From JASLPR01 sp964496475 (GTDB lineage Bacteria; Chloroflexota; UBA11872; VXNJ01): 64,000 bases of DNA. The position numbers were made by a program, and so were the translations under genes. The notes under the pieces are model-generated. The model had not been told where the DNA came from. It made no database searches and saw only the letters and a program-made list of their open reading frames with translations. Of the stretch, positions 30,257-40,511 are shown piece after piece. Location of the stretch: assembly GCA_964496475.1 (NCBI GenBank), contig CAZBZS010000006.1, forward strand, positions 5,927 to 69,926, given 5' to 3'. Numbering within the stretch: position 1 is the first letter of the stretch; every line of letters begins with the position of its first letter.

Positions 30257-33200
30257 CTAGAGCTTGTACTCACGACCCTCGATGTTGATTCCATCGAGGT
30301 CGGGTAAATATTCCTGAGATGCGTCACTTGCAATCGATATTTCTTCGTCGGCCGAGTTCAATACATCCACCGCCAGCCCCAGACTCTGCAGCTCTTTGAC
30401 CAGCACCCGGAACGACTCCGGCACTCCCGGGTCCAGGATGATCTCACCCTTCACTATGGCCTCGTAGGTTTTGACCCGGCCCAGCACATCGTCCGACTTG
30501 ACCGTCAGCATCTCCTGCAACACGTGCGCCGCGCCGTAGGCCTGCAATGCCCAGACCTCCATCTCTCCAAATCGCTGCCCGCCCATCTGCGCCTTGCCAC
30601 CCAGCGGCTGCTGCGTGATCAACGAGTACGGGCCCGTGGATCGACCGTGAATCTTGTCTTCCACCAGGTGCGCCAGCTTCAGCATGTACATCTCGCCCAC
30701 GACCACCGGCTTGTCGAAAGGATCGCCCGTGCGCCCGTCGTAGAGAGCCGATTTGCCATCTATCGGCAGATCGGCCTCCTTGAGTAGATTTTCAATATCG
30801 GCCTCCGTCGCGCTGTCGAACACCGGCGACACAACCCGAATCCCGAGCTTCGCCGCCGCCGCCCCGGCATGCATCTCAAGCAACTGCCCGACATTCATCC
30901 GCGACGCCGCCCCGAGCGGGTTGAGGACGATGTCCACCGGAGTGCCATCCTCAAGGAACGGCATGTCCTCCTGCGGCATCACCAGCGAGATAACGCCCTT
31001 ATTTCCGTGGCGGCCCGCCATCTTGTCGCCTTCGGAGATCTTCCGCTTCGCGGCTATGCCCACACGGACGACGTGATTCACACCCGCCGCCAGATCGGTC
31101 CCGTCTTCCCGGCTGAACTGCCGGACATCGATCACAGTTCCAGCATCGCCGGCCGGCACGTGCTTGGAAGTGTCCTTCACCTCACGGGCGTCGCGCCCAA
31201 AAATGGCCCGCAGCAAACGGTCTTCGCCGGTAAGCTCCGTCTCACCCTTGGGCGTTATCTTCCCAACGATGATGTCGTCCGGCCCTACTTCCGCCCCAAC
31301 GTAGACGATGCCATCCTCGTCCAGATGGCGCAGAGCTTCGTCCGCCACATTCGGGATGTCCCGCGTGATCTCCTCCGGGCCCAGCTTCGTGTCGCGCGCG
31401 TCCACCTCAAATTTCTCGATGTGAATCGACGTGTAGACATCTCTCGTCACCAAGTTTTCGCTGATCACGATAGCGTCCTCGAAGTTGTAGCCTTCCCAGA
31501 ACATGAATGCGCACAGGATGTTGCGTCCCAGCGCAAGGTGCCCCCCGTCCGTCGAGGAACTGTCCGCCAGCAGCTGACCCTTCTTCACCTTGTCACCGCT
31601 CTTCACAATCGCCCGGTGATTCATGCAGGTCCCCTGGTTCGACCGCTCGAAGCTGCGCAGCCGGTACGAATGCTCCTTGCCGCCCTTTTCCTTCACCACG
31701 ATTTCTCCGGCCACCGCCTTCACCACGGTGCCGGGCTTTTCGCCCGTATAAGTCACCACGTGGCCCGAATCCAGCGCGGCCCGTGCCTCGATCCCCGTGG
31801 ATACGAACGGCGCCTCCGGCTGCAACAACGGAACCGCCTGCCGCTGCATGTTCGATCCCATCAATGCCCGGTTCGCGTCGTCATGTTCCAGGAACGGGAT
31901 CATCGCCGTCGGAATGCTCACCATCTGCTGCGGCGACACGTCGATCAGTTCCACCTCTTCCCGGTGGCCCTCGTGAAAGTCCTGCCCGGTGCGAATCGCC
32001 ACCCGCTCATCGAGGATCACCCCACCCTCACCCAGATCGACATTCGCCTGTGCGATGACGTAGCGCTCCTCCTCGTCCGCCGTGAAGTACTGAATCTCAT
32101 CCGTGACGAACGGTTCCAGTTCGATCACCACGTTGTCCGACTTCTTGAACATCTTGAGCTTCTTGACCTGCCCCGCCGTTATCTTCGTGCCCTTACGACC
32201 CAGCGACTTGCCGTCCGGCCCCTTTAGACCCTCCCGCAGCGTATGCCCCAGAGCCTTGCTGGCCTCCTTGGAACTCAGCTCCTTCTTCACCACTCGATAC
32301 GGAGTTTCAATAAATCCGTAATCGTTGACTCGCGCGTACGACGCCAGCGAACTGATTAGACCGATGTTGGGACCCTCTGGCGTCTCGATCGGGCATATCC
32401 GGCCATAGTGGCTGAAATGTACGTCTCGCACATCGAAGCCCGCTCGCTCCCGACTCAACCCGCCCGGACCCATCGCGCTCAATCGCCGCTTGTGCGCCAG
32501 CTCCGACAACGGGTTCGTCTGGTCCATGAACTGCGAAAGCTGGCTGCCGCCGAAAAATTCCTTCACCGCCGCCATCACCGGCCGGGTGTTTATCAGCACC
32601 GCCGGCGTTGCATCCCCCGCGTCCTGGATAGTCATCCGCTCCTTGATCACCCGCTCCATTCGCAGCAGGCCCGTCCGGAACTGGTTCTGAAGGAGCTCAC
32701 CCACCGGCCTCACCCGGCGGTTGCCCAAGTGATCGATCTCATCCGGCCGGCCCTGCGTCGCGTTCAGCCGCACGATTTCTTTTACCAGCTCCATCAGATC
32801 CTCCCTCCGCAGCGTCCGCTCATCCGTCTCCGACTTCACGTTCAGTCGCTTGTCCAGCTTGTAGCGGCCCACCCTTCCCAGGTCGTAACGGCGGAAATTA
32901 AAAAGCAACTGATTCAGCAGCGATCGCGCATTCTCTTTCGTCGCCGGATCGCCCGGCCGCAGCCGGTGGTAGACATCGATCAGGCCCTCTTCATGGGTCG
33001 TCGCCTGGTCGTGCCTCGTCTTCCCGACACCGATCGTCGAGTCGATATATCGGTGCTCCGCGTTGGTATCAACGTCGCTAAAAAGCTCGTAGATCTCCTC
33101 GTCCGTACCCCAGCCGAGCGCCCGCAACAGTGTTGTAACCGGAATCTTGCGCTTGCGGTCGACCTTCACACTGATGATGTTCTTGGCCGATGTGTCGAAT

Positions 33201-33718
33201 TCCAGCCAGGCGCCGCGGTTCGGAATCAGCTTCGCTGCGAACAGCCGCCGCCCGGTCGCGCTGTCGATGTCAGCCGTGAAGTACGCCCCCGGCGATCGCA
33301 CCAGTTGGCTCACCACAACCCGTTCGGCCCCGTTATAGATGAACGTGCCCTTTTCCGTCATGAGCGGAAAGTCGCCCATGAACACCGACATCTCCTTGAT
33401 CTCTCCAGTCTGCTTGTTGTGCAATCGCGCCGTCACCCGCAGCGGAGCCTGGTACGTGCGATCCTGGTCCCGGCACTCCTCTTCGCTGTATTTCGGCTCG
33501 TCAAAGGGGTCCTTCGGAACCTTGAAATGCAATTCCAGATTCTTCCCCGTGAAATCCAGAATCGGCGAGATTTCATCGAAGAGCTCGTGCAGCCCCTTAC
33601 TCCGGAACCACCCGAACGATGTCTTCTGGATTTCGATCAAATTGGGCAGATCGAGAATGTTCGGGATCGTCCCGAACTCGCGGGATTCTAAGGAACCGTT
33701 GGGCTTAGTCTTGGCCAT
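30257..33718 (-). CDS. rpoB: RNA polymerase beta subunit
   Basis: The 1153-residue beta subunit has the rifampicin-region block [36 protein letters not shown], the [17 protein letters not shown] motif, [18 protein letters not shown], and the C-terminal [19 protein letters not shown] segment. It is shorter than the E. coli protein, lacking lineage-specific insertions, as in most Gram-positive-like phyla. Unusually, rplK, rplA, rplJ and rplL do not precede it here: upstream lies non-coding DNA and a divergent lipoprotein gene. It heads the 29-kb leftward gene run. Confidence 0.97.
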   Translation of the reverse strand: MAKTKPNGSLESREFGTIPNILDLPNLIEIQKTSFGWFRSKGLHELFDEISPILDFTGKNLELHFKVPKDPFDEPKYSEEECRDQDRTYQAPLRVTARLHNKQTGEIKEMSVFMGDFPLMTEKGTFIYNGAERVVVSQLVRSPGAYFTADIDSATGRRLFAAKLIPNRGAWLEFDTSAKNIISVKVDRKRKIPVTTLLRALGWGTDEEIYELFSDVDTNAEHRYIDSTIGVGKTRHDQATTHEEGLIDVYHRLRPGDPATKENARSLLNQLLFNFRRYDLGRVGRYKLDKRLNVKSETDERTLRREDLMELVKEIVRLNATQGRPDEIDHLGNRRVRPVGELLQNQFRTGLLRMERVIKERMTIQDAGDATPAVLINTRPVMAAVKEFFGGSQLSQFMDQTNPLSELAHKRRLSAMGPGGLSRERAGFDVRDVHFSHYGRICPIETPEGPNIGLISSLASYARVNDYGFIETPYRVVKKELSSKEASKALGHTLREGLKGPDGKSLGRKGTKITAGQVKKLKMFKKSDNVVIELEPFVTDEIQYFTADEEERYVIAQANVDLGEGGVILDERVAIRTGQDFHEGHREEVELIDVSPQQMVSIPTAMIPFLEHDDANRALMGSNMQRQAVPLLQPEAPFVSTGIEARAALDSGHVVTYTGEKPGTVVKAVAGEIVVKEKGGKEHSYRLRSFERSNQGTCMNHRAIVKSGDKVKKGQLLADSSSTDGGHLALGRNILCAFMFWEGYNFEDAIVISENLVTRDVYTSIHIEKFEVDARDTKLGPEEITRDIPNVADEALRHLDEDGIVYVGAEVGPDDIIVGKITPKGETELTGEDRLLRAIFGRDAREVKDTSKHVPAGDAGTVIDVRQFSREDGTDLAAGVNHVVRVGIAAKRKISEGDKMAGRHGNKGVISLVMPQEDMPFLEDGTPVDIVLNPLGAASRMNVGQLLEMHAGAAAAKLGIRVVSPVFDSATEADIENLLKEADLPIDGKSALYDGRTGDPFDKPVVVGEMYMLKLAHLVEDKIHGRSTGPYSLITQQPLGGKAQMGGQRFGEMEVWALQAYGAAHVLQEMLTVKSDDVLGRVKTYEAIVKGEIILDPGVPESFRVLVKELQSLGLAVDVLNSADEEISIASDASQEYLPDLDGINIEGREYKL

Positions 33719-34261
33719 GCGTGAAGGTACTCCTCACCGGGCTATGAGGCGGATACAAGCCGGTTCGAACCCGCAGCAAACCTGGCGGATGCAAATCGGC
33801 GCAAAGGGTCGCGAACAGGCCGCGCTCGCTCTTGGATTGAGAATGTATGCCGAATAAAGGGGCAGGGCGAAGCGCAGCCTCATCCCCACTCGTCGAACGT
33901 CTTAGTCAGGTCAACACCTAAAAGACACAAAACACGACGCTACCGCATCACCGATTCGCACGGGGTTACGGGCCTTCGTGATCTATGGAGCGATATCTTT
34001 TCCCAGAATGCGGACTGAACCTCCAGCACTCGTGTGCCGCAATCGTATCAGGTTTCCCCGATTTTCGCTAAATTACCCGGTCATGATTCTTGCCGCCCGT
34101 TTTCAGCTGCCCGGAACGCCGTGTCGGACGGCAACCGCTCGCAGCGGAGGCACCATCCTGAAGGTGAAGGCGCCCATCTTGGTAAGCTTCAACGACGCGG
34201 GATTCCGCTATGCAGCTCATTCCGGTTCGAAGGCGAGTTCTCGGGACCAGCGGGGGGCAGC
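33719..34261. other. Divergent intergenic region, rpoB / lipoprotein
   Basis: About 540 bp between rpoB (leftward) and a lipoprotein gene (rightward). It must hold the rpoBC promoter. The best leftward element I see is a weak pair with TACATT near 33842-33847 and TTCGCC 18 bp upstream, which is not convincing; TTGACC (33909-33914, leftward) has no good -10. A GGTTCGAACCC stretch at 33762 resembles a tRNA T-arm but no tRNA folds around it. No gene is recognisable. Confidence 0.5.
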
Positions 34262-35163
34262 TTGAGGGACATCTTCGCGTCGTTGGCCGTATCTGCGCTA
34301 ATCACGCTGGCGGCTTGCGGCGGCCAAACCGTCGATTCGCCGGCTTCCTCTCCAACCGAGCCAGCGACGGAGCAGGTGGCGAGGTCTGAGCCGACTCCCA
34401 CCGAAACTCCACTTCCGCCGTCACCAACTCCCAACCCGCTACCTACCACAACGCCGGAACCCACTCCTACGCCCATGCCTTCCTCAACCCCTACGCCATC
34501 TCCTACGGCGCCTCCCTCACCAACTTCGACTTCACCCCCGACTTCCACTCCAGTGCTAGAGCCGGCACCATCTCCCGCCCCCGAAGTGGTTGACCTGCCG
34601 CGTTGGGCTGGAACCATCTGCGCGGCGATGAAGGCCTGGGCATCGTATCCCGGTACCAGCCCCAGAGGAGATGTGAATACGATGACTATTGACGAACGTC
34701 GTGAACGCACCCTGGGCATCTCCTTCGCTGTGGAGNNNNNNNNNNNNNNNNNNNNNNNNNNNNNNNNNNNNNNNNNNNNNNNNNNNNNNNNNNNNNNNNN
34801 NNNNNNNNNNNNNNNNNNNNNNNNNNNNNNNNNNNGATGACTATTGACGAACGTCGTGAACGCACCCTGGGCATCTCCTTCGCTGTGGAGGCCGCATCCG
34901 AGGAAGCGATCGCGTCGATCACATCAGTAGTTCCCCCAGATGAGGCGGCGGCCTACCACGACGCTCTACTGGCACAACTCCAGGCCATCTCTGATTTCTT
35001 CGTGCAGCAGCAACCAGCTCTGGAAGCGGCGAATTCAGCCGCCGATTTCGAGGCACAAAACGCTGCGTTTGGCCTGGTCGCGCAGAGGACCGAGAACGAC
35101 GTAATAGCGAGCAACGCGCTCATCAGTGACGATGCCAGGACTGCCCTGGCGATATGCCGTTAA
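34262..35163 (+). CDS. Pro/Thr-rich lipoprotein, interrupted by a false assembly gap
   Basis: The TTG start at 34262 follows a GGGGGG-containing ribosome-binding region. The product begins with a lipoprotein signal and a clear lipobox LAAC (Cys19), then about 70 residues rich in Pro, Thr and Ser that look like a cell-surface stalk, then a domain of about 150 residues starting near VVDLPRWAGTICAAMKAW and ending in ALAICR. A run of 100 N interrupts it, with the 55 bp before the gap repeated exactly after it. Removing the N and one copy (155 bp) restores one frame of 248 residues. The C-terminal domain is helical and of unknown function. Such Pro/Thr-rich lipoproteins are common in Chloroflexi. 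Confidence 0.8.
34681..34890. repeat. 55-bp duplicate flanking 100 N: assembly artefact
   Basis: Bases 34681-34735 and 34836-34890 are identical over 55 bp and are separated by exactly 100 N. This is what scaffolding leaves when two contigs sharing a 55-base overlap (an assembler k-mer length) are joined with a default gap. The true sequence is most likely continuous, with one copy. The frame continuity of the surrounding gene after removal supports this. Confidence 0.92.
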
Positions 35164-35271
35164 TGAGTCTCGGCGAACACACAAAAATTGTCTCTCCACT
35201 GACCGTTTCGCTCTCTATCTGCACCTCCGCCGCCGGGATTTAATCGCCTGGCCCAAGCTTGTCTCCCTCCC

Positions 35272-35613
35272 CTACCCCGGCGGCCAGCTCATCTCCCGAC
35301 CGCCCATCACGTGGATGTGCAGATGCTCCACCGTCTGTCCGCCTTCCGCCCCCTCGTTGATCACCACCCGGTACCCGCTCGCGTCGATCCGTTCCTGCCG
35401 GGCGATCTCAGTCGCCGCCAGCAGCATGCGTCCCAGCAAATCGGCGTCCTCTGGCTCCGTCGCCGCGATCCCGGTGATGTGCCGTCTCGGGATAATCAGG
35501 ACGTGCGTCGGCGCCGCAGGCGCCACATCTCTAAACGCCAAATAGTCGTCGCCCTCGGCGACCCGGTCAGACGGGATTTGCCCGGACACGATTCCGCAGA
35601 ATATGCAGCTCAT
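35272..35613 (-). CDS. HIT family nucleotide-binding protein
   Basis: A 113-residue histidine-triad protein of the HINT/PKC-inhibitor group. The catalytic H-x-H-x-H is at His97, His99 and His101 (EHLHIHVMGG), with PRRHI around residues 42-46. The N-terminus has Cys3 and Cys6 (MSCIFC), frequent in this group where a metal may bind. HINT enzymes hydrolyse nucleoside phosphoramidates such as adenylated amines. It is the last gene of the grpE-dnaJ-prmA-rsmE-mtaB series, adjacent to mtaB with no gap. Confidence 0.92.
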   Translation of the reverse strand: MSCIFCGIVSGQIPSDRVAEGDDYLAFRDVAPAAPTHVLIIPRRHITGIAATEPEDADLLGRMLLAATEIARQERIDASGYRVVINEGAEGGQTVEHLHIHVMGGREMSWPPG

Positions 35614-36912
35614 TCAACCGCCTTTTGATATAGCCGCAACCAGGGATACAGCCTCCACCGTCCCGTCGGCGCACACGTGCAGCCGGGCCGGACCAAGGTT
35701 ACCTACAAGCCTGCTGTCACCCGGGCCCGTAACCCTCAAATAATTGTCGCTCAGGCCGGTCAGCAGACCATCGCGCTCCGACTCCCACAGAACTTCCCGA
35801 ACCGTGTCGGTGAATTTGGCCGCGTAGCAAAAGGAGCCCTCCGCGCCCAACTCGATTAGCTCCGAAACCCGCGCTCGTTTTGCGGATTCCTTAACCAATT
35901 CCGGGCTAAGCGCGGCCAGCGTACGACTCCGTTTCGAATAAGGGAAAACGTGCAGCGACGCGAACTCCAATTCCTCGATCAAACCCACCGTCGCCGCGAA
36001 GTCAGCCTCCGTCTCCCCCGGAAATCCCACCATCACATCTGTGCCGATCGCCACGTCTGGCGACACCTCCCGCACCGCCTCTATCAGCCCCCGGTACTCC
36101 GCCGCCGTGTATGGCCTCCGCATCGCATCCAGGATCGAATCCGAGCCGCTCTGCAACGGCAGATGCAGGTGCGGGCAGAGCCGCGGATCGGAAAGCGAAT
36201 CGAGCAGGGGCCGGTCGAAGTCCATCGGCTCCACAGAACTCACCCGCAGCCTGGGCACCTCGGTCTCGTGCAGGATGCGCGCGACCAGCCCACCAACCCG
36301 ATCGCCGCTCTCCGGACAAAGGTACCTCCCCAAACTCACTCCGCTCACCACCACCTCCCCCGCCCCTTCCGCCGCCAGTTCCTGTATCTGAGAAACTATT
36401 TCCCCCGCGCTCCGGCTTTGCGACCTGCCCCTTGCCCGCGGCACTATGCAGAACGCGCATACGTGGTCGCAACCTTCCTGCACCTTCACGATTGGCCGCA
36501 TTCGCGACTCCTCCCCAAATCCCCCCCCCAAAACGGTTCCCCCGACCCCACCACCCACCCCGGCCAGCTGGCAAATTTCTTCCAGCATCCGGTCCTGATC
36601 CACGATCGGAAACACCCTGGCGCCGGGAAACAGCTCCGTCAGGCTCTCTTCCTGCACCGTCGCGTAACACCCGGTAATCGCGACCACCGCGTCCGGATGA
36701 TTCCGCAGCGCCCGGCTGACCGCCTGGCGGGCCTTGCGATCGGCCACGTGCGTGACCGTGCAGGTATTCAGCACGATTACGTCCGCCGGCGCGCCGAACG
36801 GCACGATCGCGAAGCCCCTGGCTCGAAACTTCCGCACCAGTACGTCGCTATCCGCCTGATTCACCCGGCAGCCGAACGTTTTGAAAGCGATCGCCGGCTC
36901 TGCCCTACCCAC
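35614..36912 (-). CDS. mtaB: tRNA t6A37 methylthiotransferase MtaB
   Basis: A radical-SAM methylthiotransferase that adds a methylthio group to threonylcarbamoyladenosine at tRNA position 37. The 432-residue protein has the N-terminal cluster cysteines Cys15 (FGCRVNQADSD), Cys51 (NTCTVTHVADRKARQ) and Cys82, the radical-SAM CxxxCxxC at Cys148, Cys152 and Cys155 (EGCDHVCAFC), and a C-terminal TRAM-like region. FGCRVNQ with THVADRK fits MtaB rather than MiaB or RimO. It overlaps rsmE by 8 bp. A second family member, MiaB, is at 51459. Confidence 0.92.
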   Translation of the reverse strand: MGRAEPAIAFKTFGCRVNQADSDVLVRKFRARGFAIVPFGAPADVIVLNTCTVTHVADRKARQAVSRALRNHPDAVVAITGCYATVQEESLTELFPGARVFPIVDQDRMLEEICQLAGVGGGVGGTVLGGGFGEESRMRPIVKVQEGCDHVCAFCIVPRARGRSQSRSAGEIVSQIQELAAEGAGEVVVSGVSLGRYLCPESGDRVGGLVARILHETEVPRLRVSSVEPMDFDRPLLDSLSDPRLCPHLHLPLQSGSDSILDAMRRPYTAAEYRGLIEAVREVSPDVAIGTDVMVGFPGETEADFAATVGLIEELEFASLHVFPYSKRSRTLAALSPELVKESAKRARVSELIELGAEGSFCYAAKFTDTVREVLWESERDGLLTGLSDNYLRVTGPGDSRLVGNLGPARLHVCADGTVEAVSLVAAISKGG

Positions 36913-37675
36913 CCTCTCCGCCTTCCGGCGTCGCCAGCCAGCCCAGGTGATGCGCGGCCAGCGTGGCGATCGCGATCACCGCCGTCTCCGCTCTGAGCAC
37001 CCGGCTCCCCAGCGACACCTGGATACCCCCTAGCCGTTCCAAGCTCTCGATTTCTTCCCGGGTGAATCCACCTTCCGGTCCGATGATCGCCGCCACCACA
37101 CCACCTCCCGCAGGAAGCTCATCCGCCAAAGCCGGCACACCCGGTTGGGTGGACGGAATTAGTACCAGCGGACCCAGCCGCTCGGCCGCCATCAGCACAT
37201 CACCGCACATCTGTAACCGGGGCAAGTGGTAGCCGCCGCACTGCTCAACCGCCTCCGCCGCCACCCGCGACAACCGCTCCAACCGCCGTCCCCCTTCGCC
37301 TCCGTCCGAGCGGCGCACCGCTCTTTCCGCCTCATAGATGACGAGGTCCGTCGCCCCCAGCTCCGTCGCCTTCTGCACCGCCAGTTCCGTGTTGCCCGAC
37401 TTCAACAGCGGCACCCCCAATCGCAGCTTCCCGGGCGGTGCGTCAAGCTGAATCGGACGGACCGCCGTCACCACCGCCATCTCCCCTTTCAGCACCAGAG
37501 CGCCCTCGGCTGCCCGACCGGCTCCGTCCAGCAGTTCTACCGACTCGCCGTCCCTCATTCTCAAAACGTGCTGGACCCGATGCGCGATGGCCGGTGGCAG
37601 CTCCACCGACTCCGCCTCCGAATCTAGCTCCGTCATTACGAACCGTCGCCCGGCCCGCCTCATTTTCAACGTCAT
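36905..37675 (-). CDS. rsmE: 16S rRNA m3U1498 methyltransferase RsmE
   Basis: RsmE methylates N3 of U1498 in 16S rRNA. The 256-residue protein has the N-terminal PUA-like part (HRVQHVLRMRDGESV) and the SPOUT knot motifs IGPEGGFTREEIE and LGSRVLRAETAVIA that bind SAM. It overlaps prmA by 4 bp (ATGA) and mtaB by 8 bp, the common dnaJ-prmA-rsmE-mtaB order. Confidence 0.94.
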   Translation of the reverse strand: MTLKMRRAGRRFVMTELDSEAESVELPPAIAHRVQHVLRMRDGESVELLDGAGRAAEGALVLKGEMAVVTAVRPIQLDAPPGKLRLGVPLLKSGNTELAVQKATELGATDLVIYEAERAVRRSDGGEGGRRLERLSRVAAEAVEQCGGYHLPRLQMCGDVLMAAERLGPLVLIPSTQPGVPALADELPAGGGVVAAIIGPEGGFTREEIESLERLGGIQVSLGSRVLRAETAVIAIATLAAHHLGWLATPEGGEGG

Positions 37676-38589
37676 TCCTTGCGTCCATACACTAGGCCCA
37701 CCCAGCGCTCCTCGTCGATTCGCTCGATCAAATCCAATGGCGTCGGCGCCATCGCCTCCAGCACGATATCCGCCCGCTCGTCCACGATTCCGCCCAGAAA
37801 CAGATGGCCCCCGTCCGCGACCAGTTCCGCATAGCTATCCGCCAGATCGACGTGGACCCCCGCGATGATGTTGGCCACCACCAATTCAAACGGTCCGGCC
37901 AGCAGCCGGCCCACCACCTCATCCCCCAGGGAGCCAACGCCAAATTCGATCCGTTCTTTCTGCCGGTTGTCAGCGGCGTTTTTCCGCGCCGTGTCCACCG
38001 CCCTTTCGTCCGTGTCCAACCCCACCACCGCCCTCGCTTCCAGCATTGACGCGGCGATCGCCAGGATTCCCGAACCCGTGCCCACGTCCAGTACGCGCTT
38101 CCCCTCCACGCCATACCGCTGGACCGCCACCAGCGCCTGTCGCGTCGAAACGTGCAGCCCCGTCCCAAACGCCGGGCCCGGATCGAGGCTCACCACCACC
38201 TCCGCACCTTCTACCTCCGTCCGATCCCAGGCCGGCACTATCCCCACCCCTCCGATCAAAAGCGGCCGATAAAATCGCTTCCAGCGTTCCAACCATTCCG
38301 TCTCATCCGTCCAGCGCTCGCTCGGCCGTCGCAGGCCCTCCGAGCCACCCGCGCCCAGCATCCAGAGCGCGTTGAACAGCTCGTATTTCGTCACCGCTAT
38401 TTCCGCCTTTTCTCGCAGATACGCCACCACTCGGCACTGGTAACCCGGCGAGAAATCATCCAGCTCCGACGCATCCACCTGCTGCTCCACCGCCACCGCC
38501 GTGCCCGCCCACCGGGTCATCACCGCGCGCACATCGTCCACCTCCGCTTCTTCCACCACCACCCCAACCTCCAGCCACCTACCTTCCAT
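37672..38589 (-). CDS. prmA: Ribosomal protein L11 methyltransferase
   Basis: PrmA trimethylates ribosomal protein L11. The 305-residue protein has an N-terminal substrate domain and a Rossmann-fold SAM domain with the motif VLDVGTGSGILAIAA, GLDTDERAV and the NIIAGV catalytic loop (normally NI-[LI]-A). GPAFGTGLHVSTRQAL matches the family FGTGxHxTT motif with a Ser for the first Thr. It is coupled by TGATG to dnaJ and by ATGA to rsmE. L11 itself is not in the window. Confidence 0.93.
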   Translation of the reverse strand: MEGRWLEVGVVVEEAEVDDVRAVMTRWAGTAVAVEQQVDASELDDFSPGYQCRVVAYLREKAEIAVTKYELFNALWMLGAGGSEGLRRPSERWTDETEWLERWKRFYRPLLIGGVGIVPAWDRTEVEGAEVVVSLDPGPAFGTGLHVSTRQALVAVQRYGVEGKRVLDVGTGSGILAIAASMLEARAVVGLDTDERAVDTARKNAADNRQKERIEFGVGSLGDEVVGRLLAGPFELVVANIIAGVHVDLADSYAELVADGGHLFLGGIVDERADIVLEAMAPTPLDLIERIDEERWVGLVYGRKE

Positions 38590-39698
38590 CAGTCCAGAAC
38601 GTCGCGCATACGATCCTTGAAGCTCCTGCCCCCGCCGGTCCTCTCAAAAATATGGCCGAGCTCCTGATAGAGCTGCTTCTGACGCTTACCCAGCCGAGTC
38701 GGCATTTTCACATCCACCGTCACAAGGTGGTCGCCTCGAACCGGCTGGCGAAGTCTCGGCACGCCCATGCTTCTCAGTTTCACCACCGACCCGGGCTGCG
38801 TCCCCGCGGCGATCTTCAGCCTGTACTTTCCGTCCACCGTCTCAATCCCCACCTCCGTCCCCAGAACCGCTTCGGTTACGGCGATCGTGATCGACGAGTA
38901 GATATGCGAGCCCTCGCGTTTCAGCGTCTTGTGCGAACGCACCCGCACGCCCACATACAGATCGCCCGGCACGCCTCCGCGCCGGCCGGCCTCACCCTCT
39001 CGGGAAACTCTCAACTCATTGCCATCGTCTATCCCCGCCGGGATCGTGAGACTCAGCTTGCGCTTCTTCCGCTGCCGCCCGGCGCCCCCACAACCAGTGC
39101 AGGGATTCCGCATCACCTTGCCAGCCCCCTGGCAGTTCTCGCAAGTGCTCACATTCACGAACTGTCCGAAGATAGATCTCTGCGCCCGACGCACCTGCCC
39201 CGACCCCTGGCAGACTGCACAGACCGTCACTTCGGTGTTCGGCCCAACCCCGTCCCCGCTACATACCTCGCACGCTTCCAGGCGCGTCATCTCGATATCC
39301 TTCTCGACCCCCTTAACCGCTTCCATAAACTCGATCGTCACAGTCGTCTGTAAGTCTCTCCCCGTCTGTGGGGTCCGCGTGTCGCGCGTCGGCCGCGAAC
39401 CGAAAAACTGGTCGAAAATATCCCCGAGCCCGCCCGAATCGAACCCGCCGAATCCACCGCCAAAACCCTCCTGCAGGCCCGCCTTGCCGAATCGGTCGTA
39501 CAGTTGCCGTCTCTGTTCGTCTTTCAGGACATCGTACGCCTCTTGCACTTGCTTGAACTGCACCTCCGCGTCCGCCGCCTTATTCACATCCGGGTGATAG
39601 GTCCGCGCCATTTTTCGGTACGCCTGGCGTATTTGCTCTGCGCTCGCCCCCTGCTCCACCCCCAGGCGTTCGTAATAATTGAAATCGCTGACGGCCAC
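38589..39698 (-). CDS. dnaJ: Chaperone DnaJ, type I with zinc domain
   Basis: DnaJ delivers clients to DnaK and stimulates its ATPase. From a GTG at 39698 (369 residues) it has the J-domain with HPD in ARTYHPDVNKAADAE, a Gly/Phe region with GGFGGFDSGGLGDIFDQFFGSRP, and four CxxCxGxG repeats (CEVCSGDG, CAVCQGSG, CENCQGAG, CTGCGGAG), followed by the substrate-binding domains. An earlier in-frame ATG would add 23 residues inside grpE with no J-domain homology. It is 4 bp after grpE. No dnaK or hrcA accompanies it here; dnaK is in the other chaperone operon at the right edge. Confidence 0.95.
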   Translation of the reverse strand: MAVSDFNYYERLGVEQGASAEQIRQAYRKMARTYHPDVNKAADAEVQFKQVQEAYDVLKDEQRRQLYDRFGKAGLQEGFGGGFGGFDSGGLGDIFDQFFGSRPTRDTRTPQTGRDLQTTVTIEFMEAVKGVEKDIEMTRLEACEVCSGDGVGPNTEVTVCAVCQGSGQVRRAQRSIFGQFVNVSTCENCQGAGKVMRNPCTGCGGAGRQRKKRKLSLTIPAGIDDGNELRVSREGEAGRRGGVPGDLYVGVRVRSHKTLKREGSHIYSSITIAVTEAVLGTEVGIETVDGKYRLKIAAGTQPGSVVKLRSMGVPRLRQPVRGDHLVTVDVKMPTRLGKRQKQLYQELGHIFERTGGGRSFKDRMRDVLD

Positions 39699-39702
39699 GG
39701 CT

Positions 39703-40356
39703 CTACTCCGCCTCGGTTCCCGCGTCGTCCTCAACCACCCTCGCGGCCGCTTCCATTGCATCCTCATCGCCCGCCTCTTCCTCTTCCACCTCCGCCGGAC
39801 CCACCCTCACCATCGCTGGTCGCAGCAACCGGTCATGCATCGTATATCCCGTCTGAAACACCTCCTGCACTACCCCTTCAGACCCGGGCTCCCCGTCCTG
39901 CGCCACCGCCTCGTGATACCTCGGGTCGAACTTCTCACCCACCGCCTCCACCGCCTCCACTCCCTGGGACTTGAGCAGAGAGTCGATCTGCGCCCTGAAC
40001 ATCAGCAACCCGTCAATCCAGGTGAATCCCTGAATATTCTCCGGGATCGCCTGCAGGGCTCGGTCCAGCGAGTCCACAATGCGCAGGACGTCGGCTGCGA
40101 ACAGCTGATTCGCGAACTTGCCAAATTCTTGCAACTCTTGTTCCGAACGACGCTTCAGATTGGACAGATCTGCCCGAGAGCGCGTCAGCCGGTTCATCAA
40201 ATCGGTGCGTTCGTTTTCCAGCTCTTCCACCCGGGAGATCCCTTGATCCGCACCGTCTACCGCCTCGCCGTCCATCCCTTCCTCCGCCGTCTCCGGGCCG
40301 GAATCCGCCTCCGCGTCTTCCCGAATCTCTTCGTCCTTTTCGCCGTCGTTTGTCAT
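39703..40356 (-). CDS. grpE: GrpE nucleotide exchange factor, copy 1
   Basis: A 217-residue GrpE: an acidic N-terminal tail, a long coiled coil with RADLSNLKRRSEQELQEFGKF, and the beta-wing domain with FDPRYHEAVAQ and GYTMHDRLLRPAMVRV. GrpE triggers ADP release from DnaK. The C-terminal 25 residues are unusually acidic. It starts a chaperone/RNA-modification operon. A second, shorter GrpE is encoded at 62466. Confidence 0.93.
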   Translation of the reverse strand: MTNDGEKDEEIREDAEADSGPETAEEGMDGEAVDGADQGISRVEELENERTDLMNRLTRSRADLSNLKRRSEQELQEFGKFANQLFAADVLRIVDSLDRALQAIPENIQGFTWIDGLLMFRAQIDSLLKSQGVEAVEAVGEKFDPRYHEAVAQDGEPGSEGVVQEVFQTGYTMHDRLLRPAMVRVGPAEVEEEEAGDEDAMEAAARVVEDDAGTEAE

Positions 40357-40511
40357 TTTCGCTAAATCAGTTCCCGTATTGGCGGCATCTCAAGTGGCCG
40401 CTCAAAACCAGAATGGTGTCCTGCCCCGTCCGCTCGGCGCGGACCTCTAATAGTACTTGAGCGCCCCGTGCGCCGGATCACTTTGAAGTCATCCGACAAT
40501 CGTCCGCGCTG

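Noticed and set aside
33745..33785. GGTTCGAACCC resembling a tRNA T-arm
   Set aside because: Neither strand gives a matching acceptor stem, D-arm or anticodon arm around it, and the five-base T-stem does not pair properly.
34380..34590. Pro/Thr-rich repetitive coding stretch as a tandem-repeat or CRISPR-like array
   Set aside because: The units vary in length and sequence, have no constant spacers, and translate in frame as a Pro/Thr/Ser stalk.
40357..40511. CTCAAG (40389-40394) and CTTGAG (40456-40461) upstream of grpE as an HspR or CIRCE operator
   Set aside because: The half-sites are in the wrong orientation and about 60 bp apart; HspR sites have CTTGAGT before ACTCAAG with a seven-base spacer. 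No CIRCE (TTAGCACTC) is visible.
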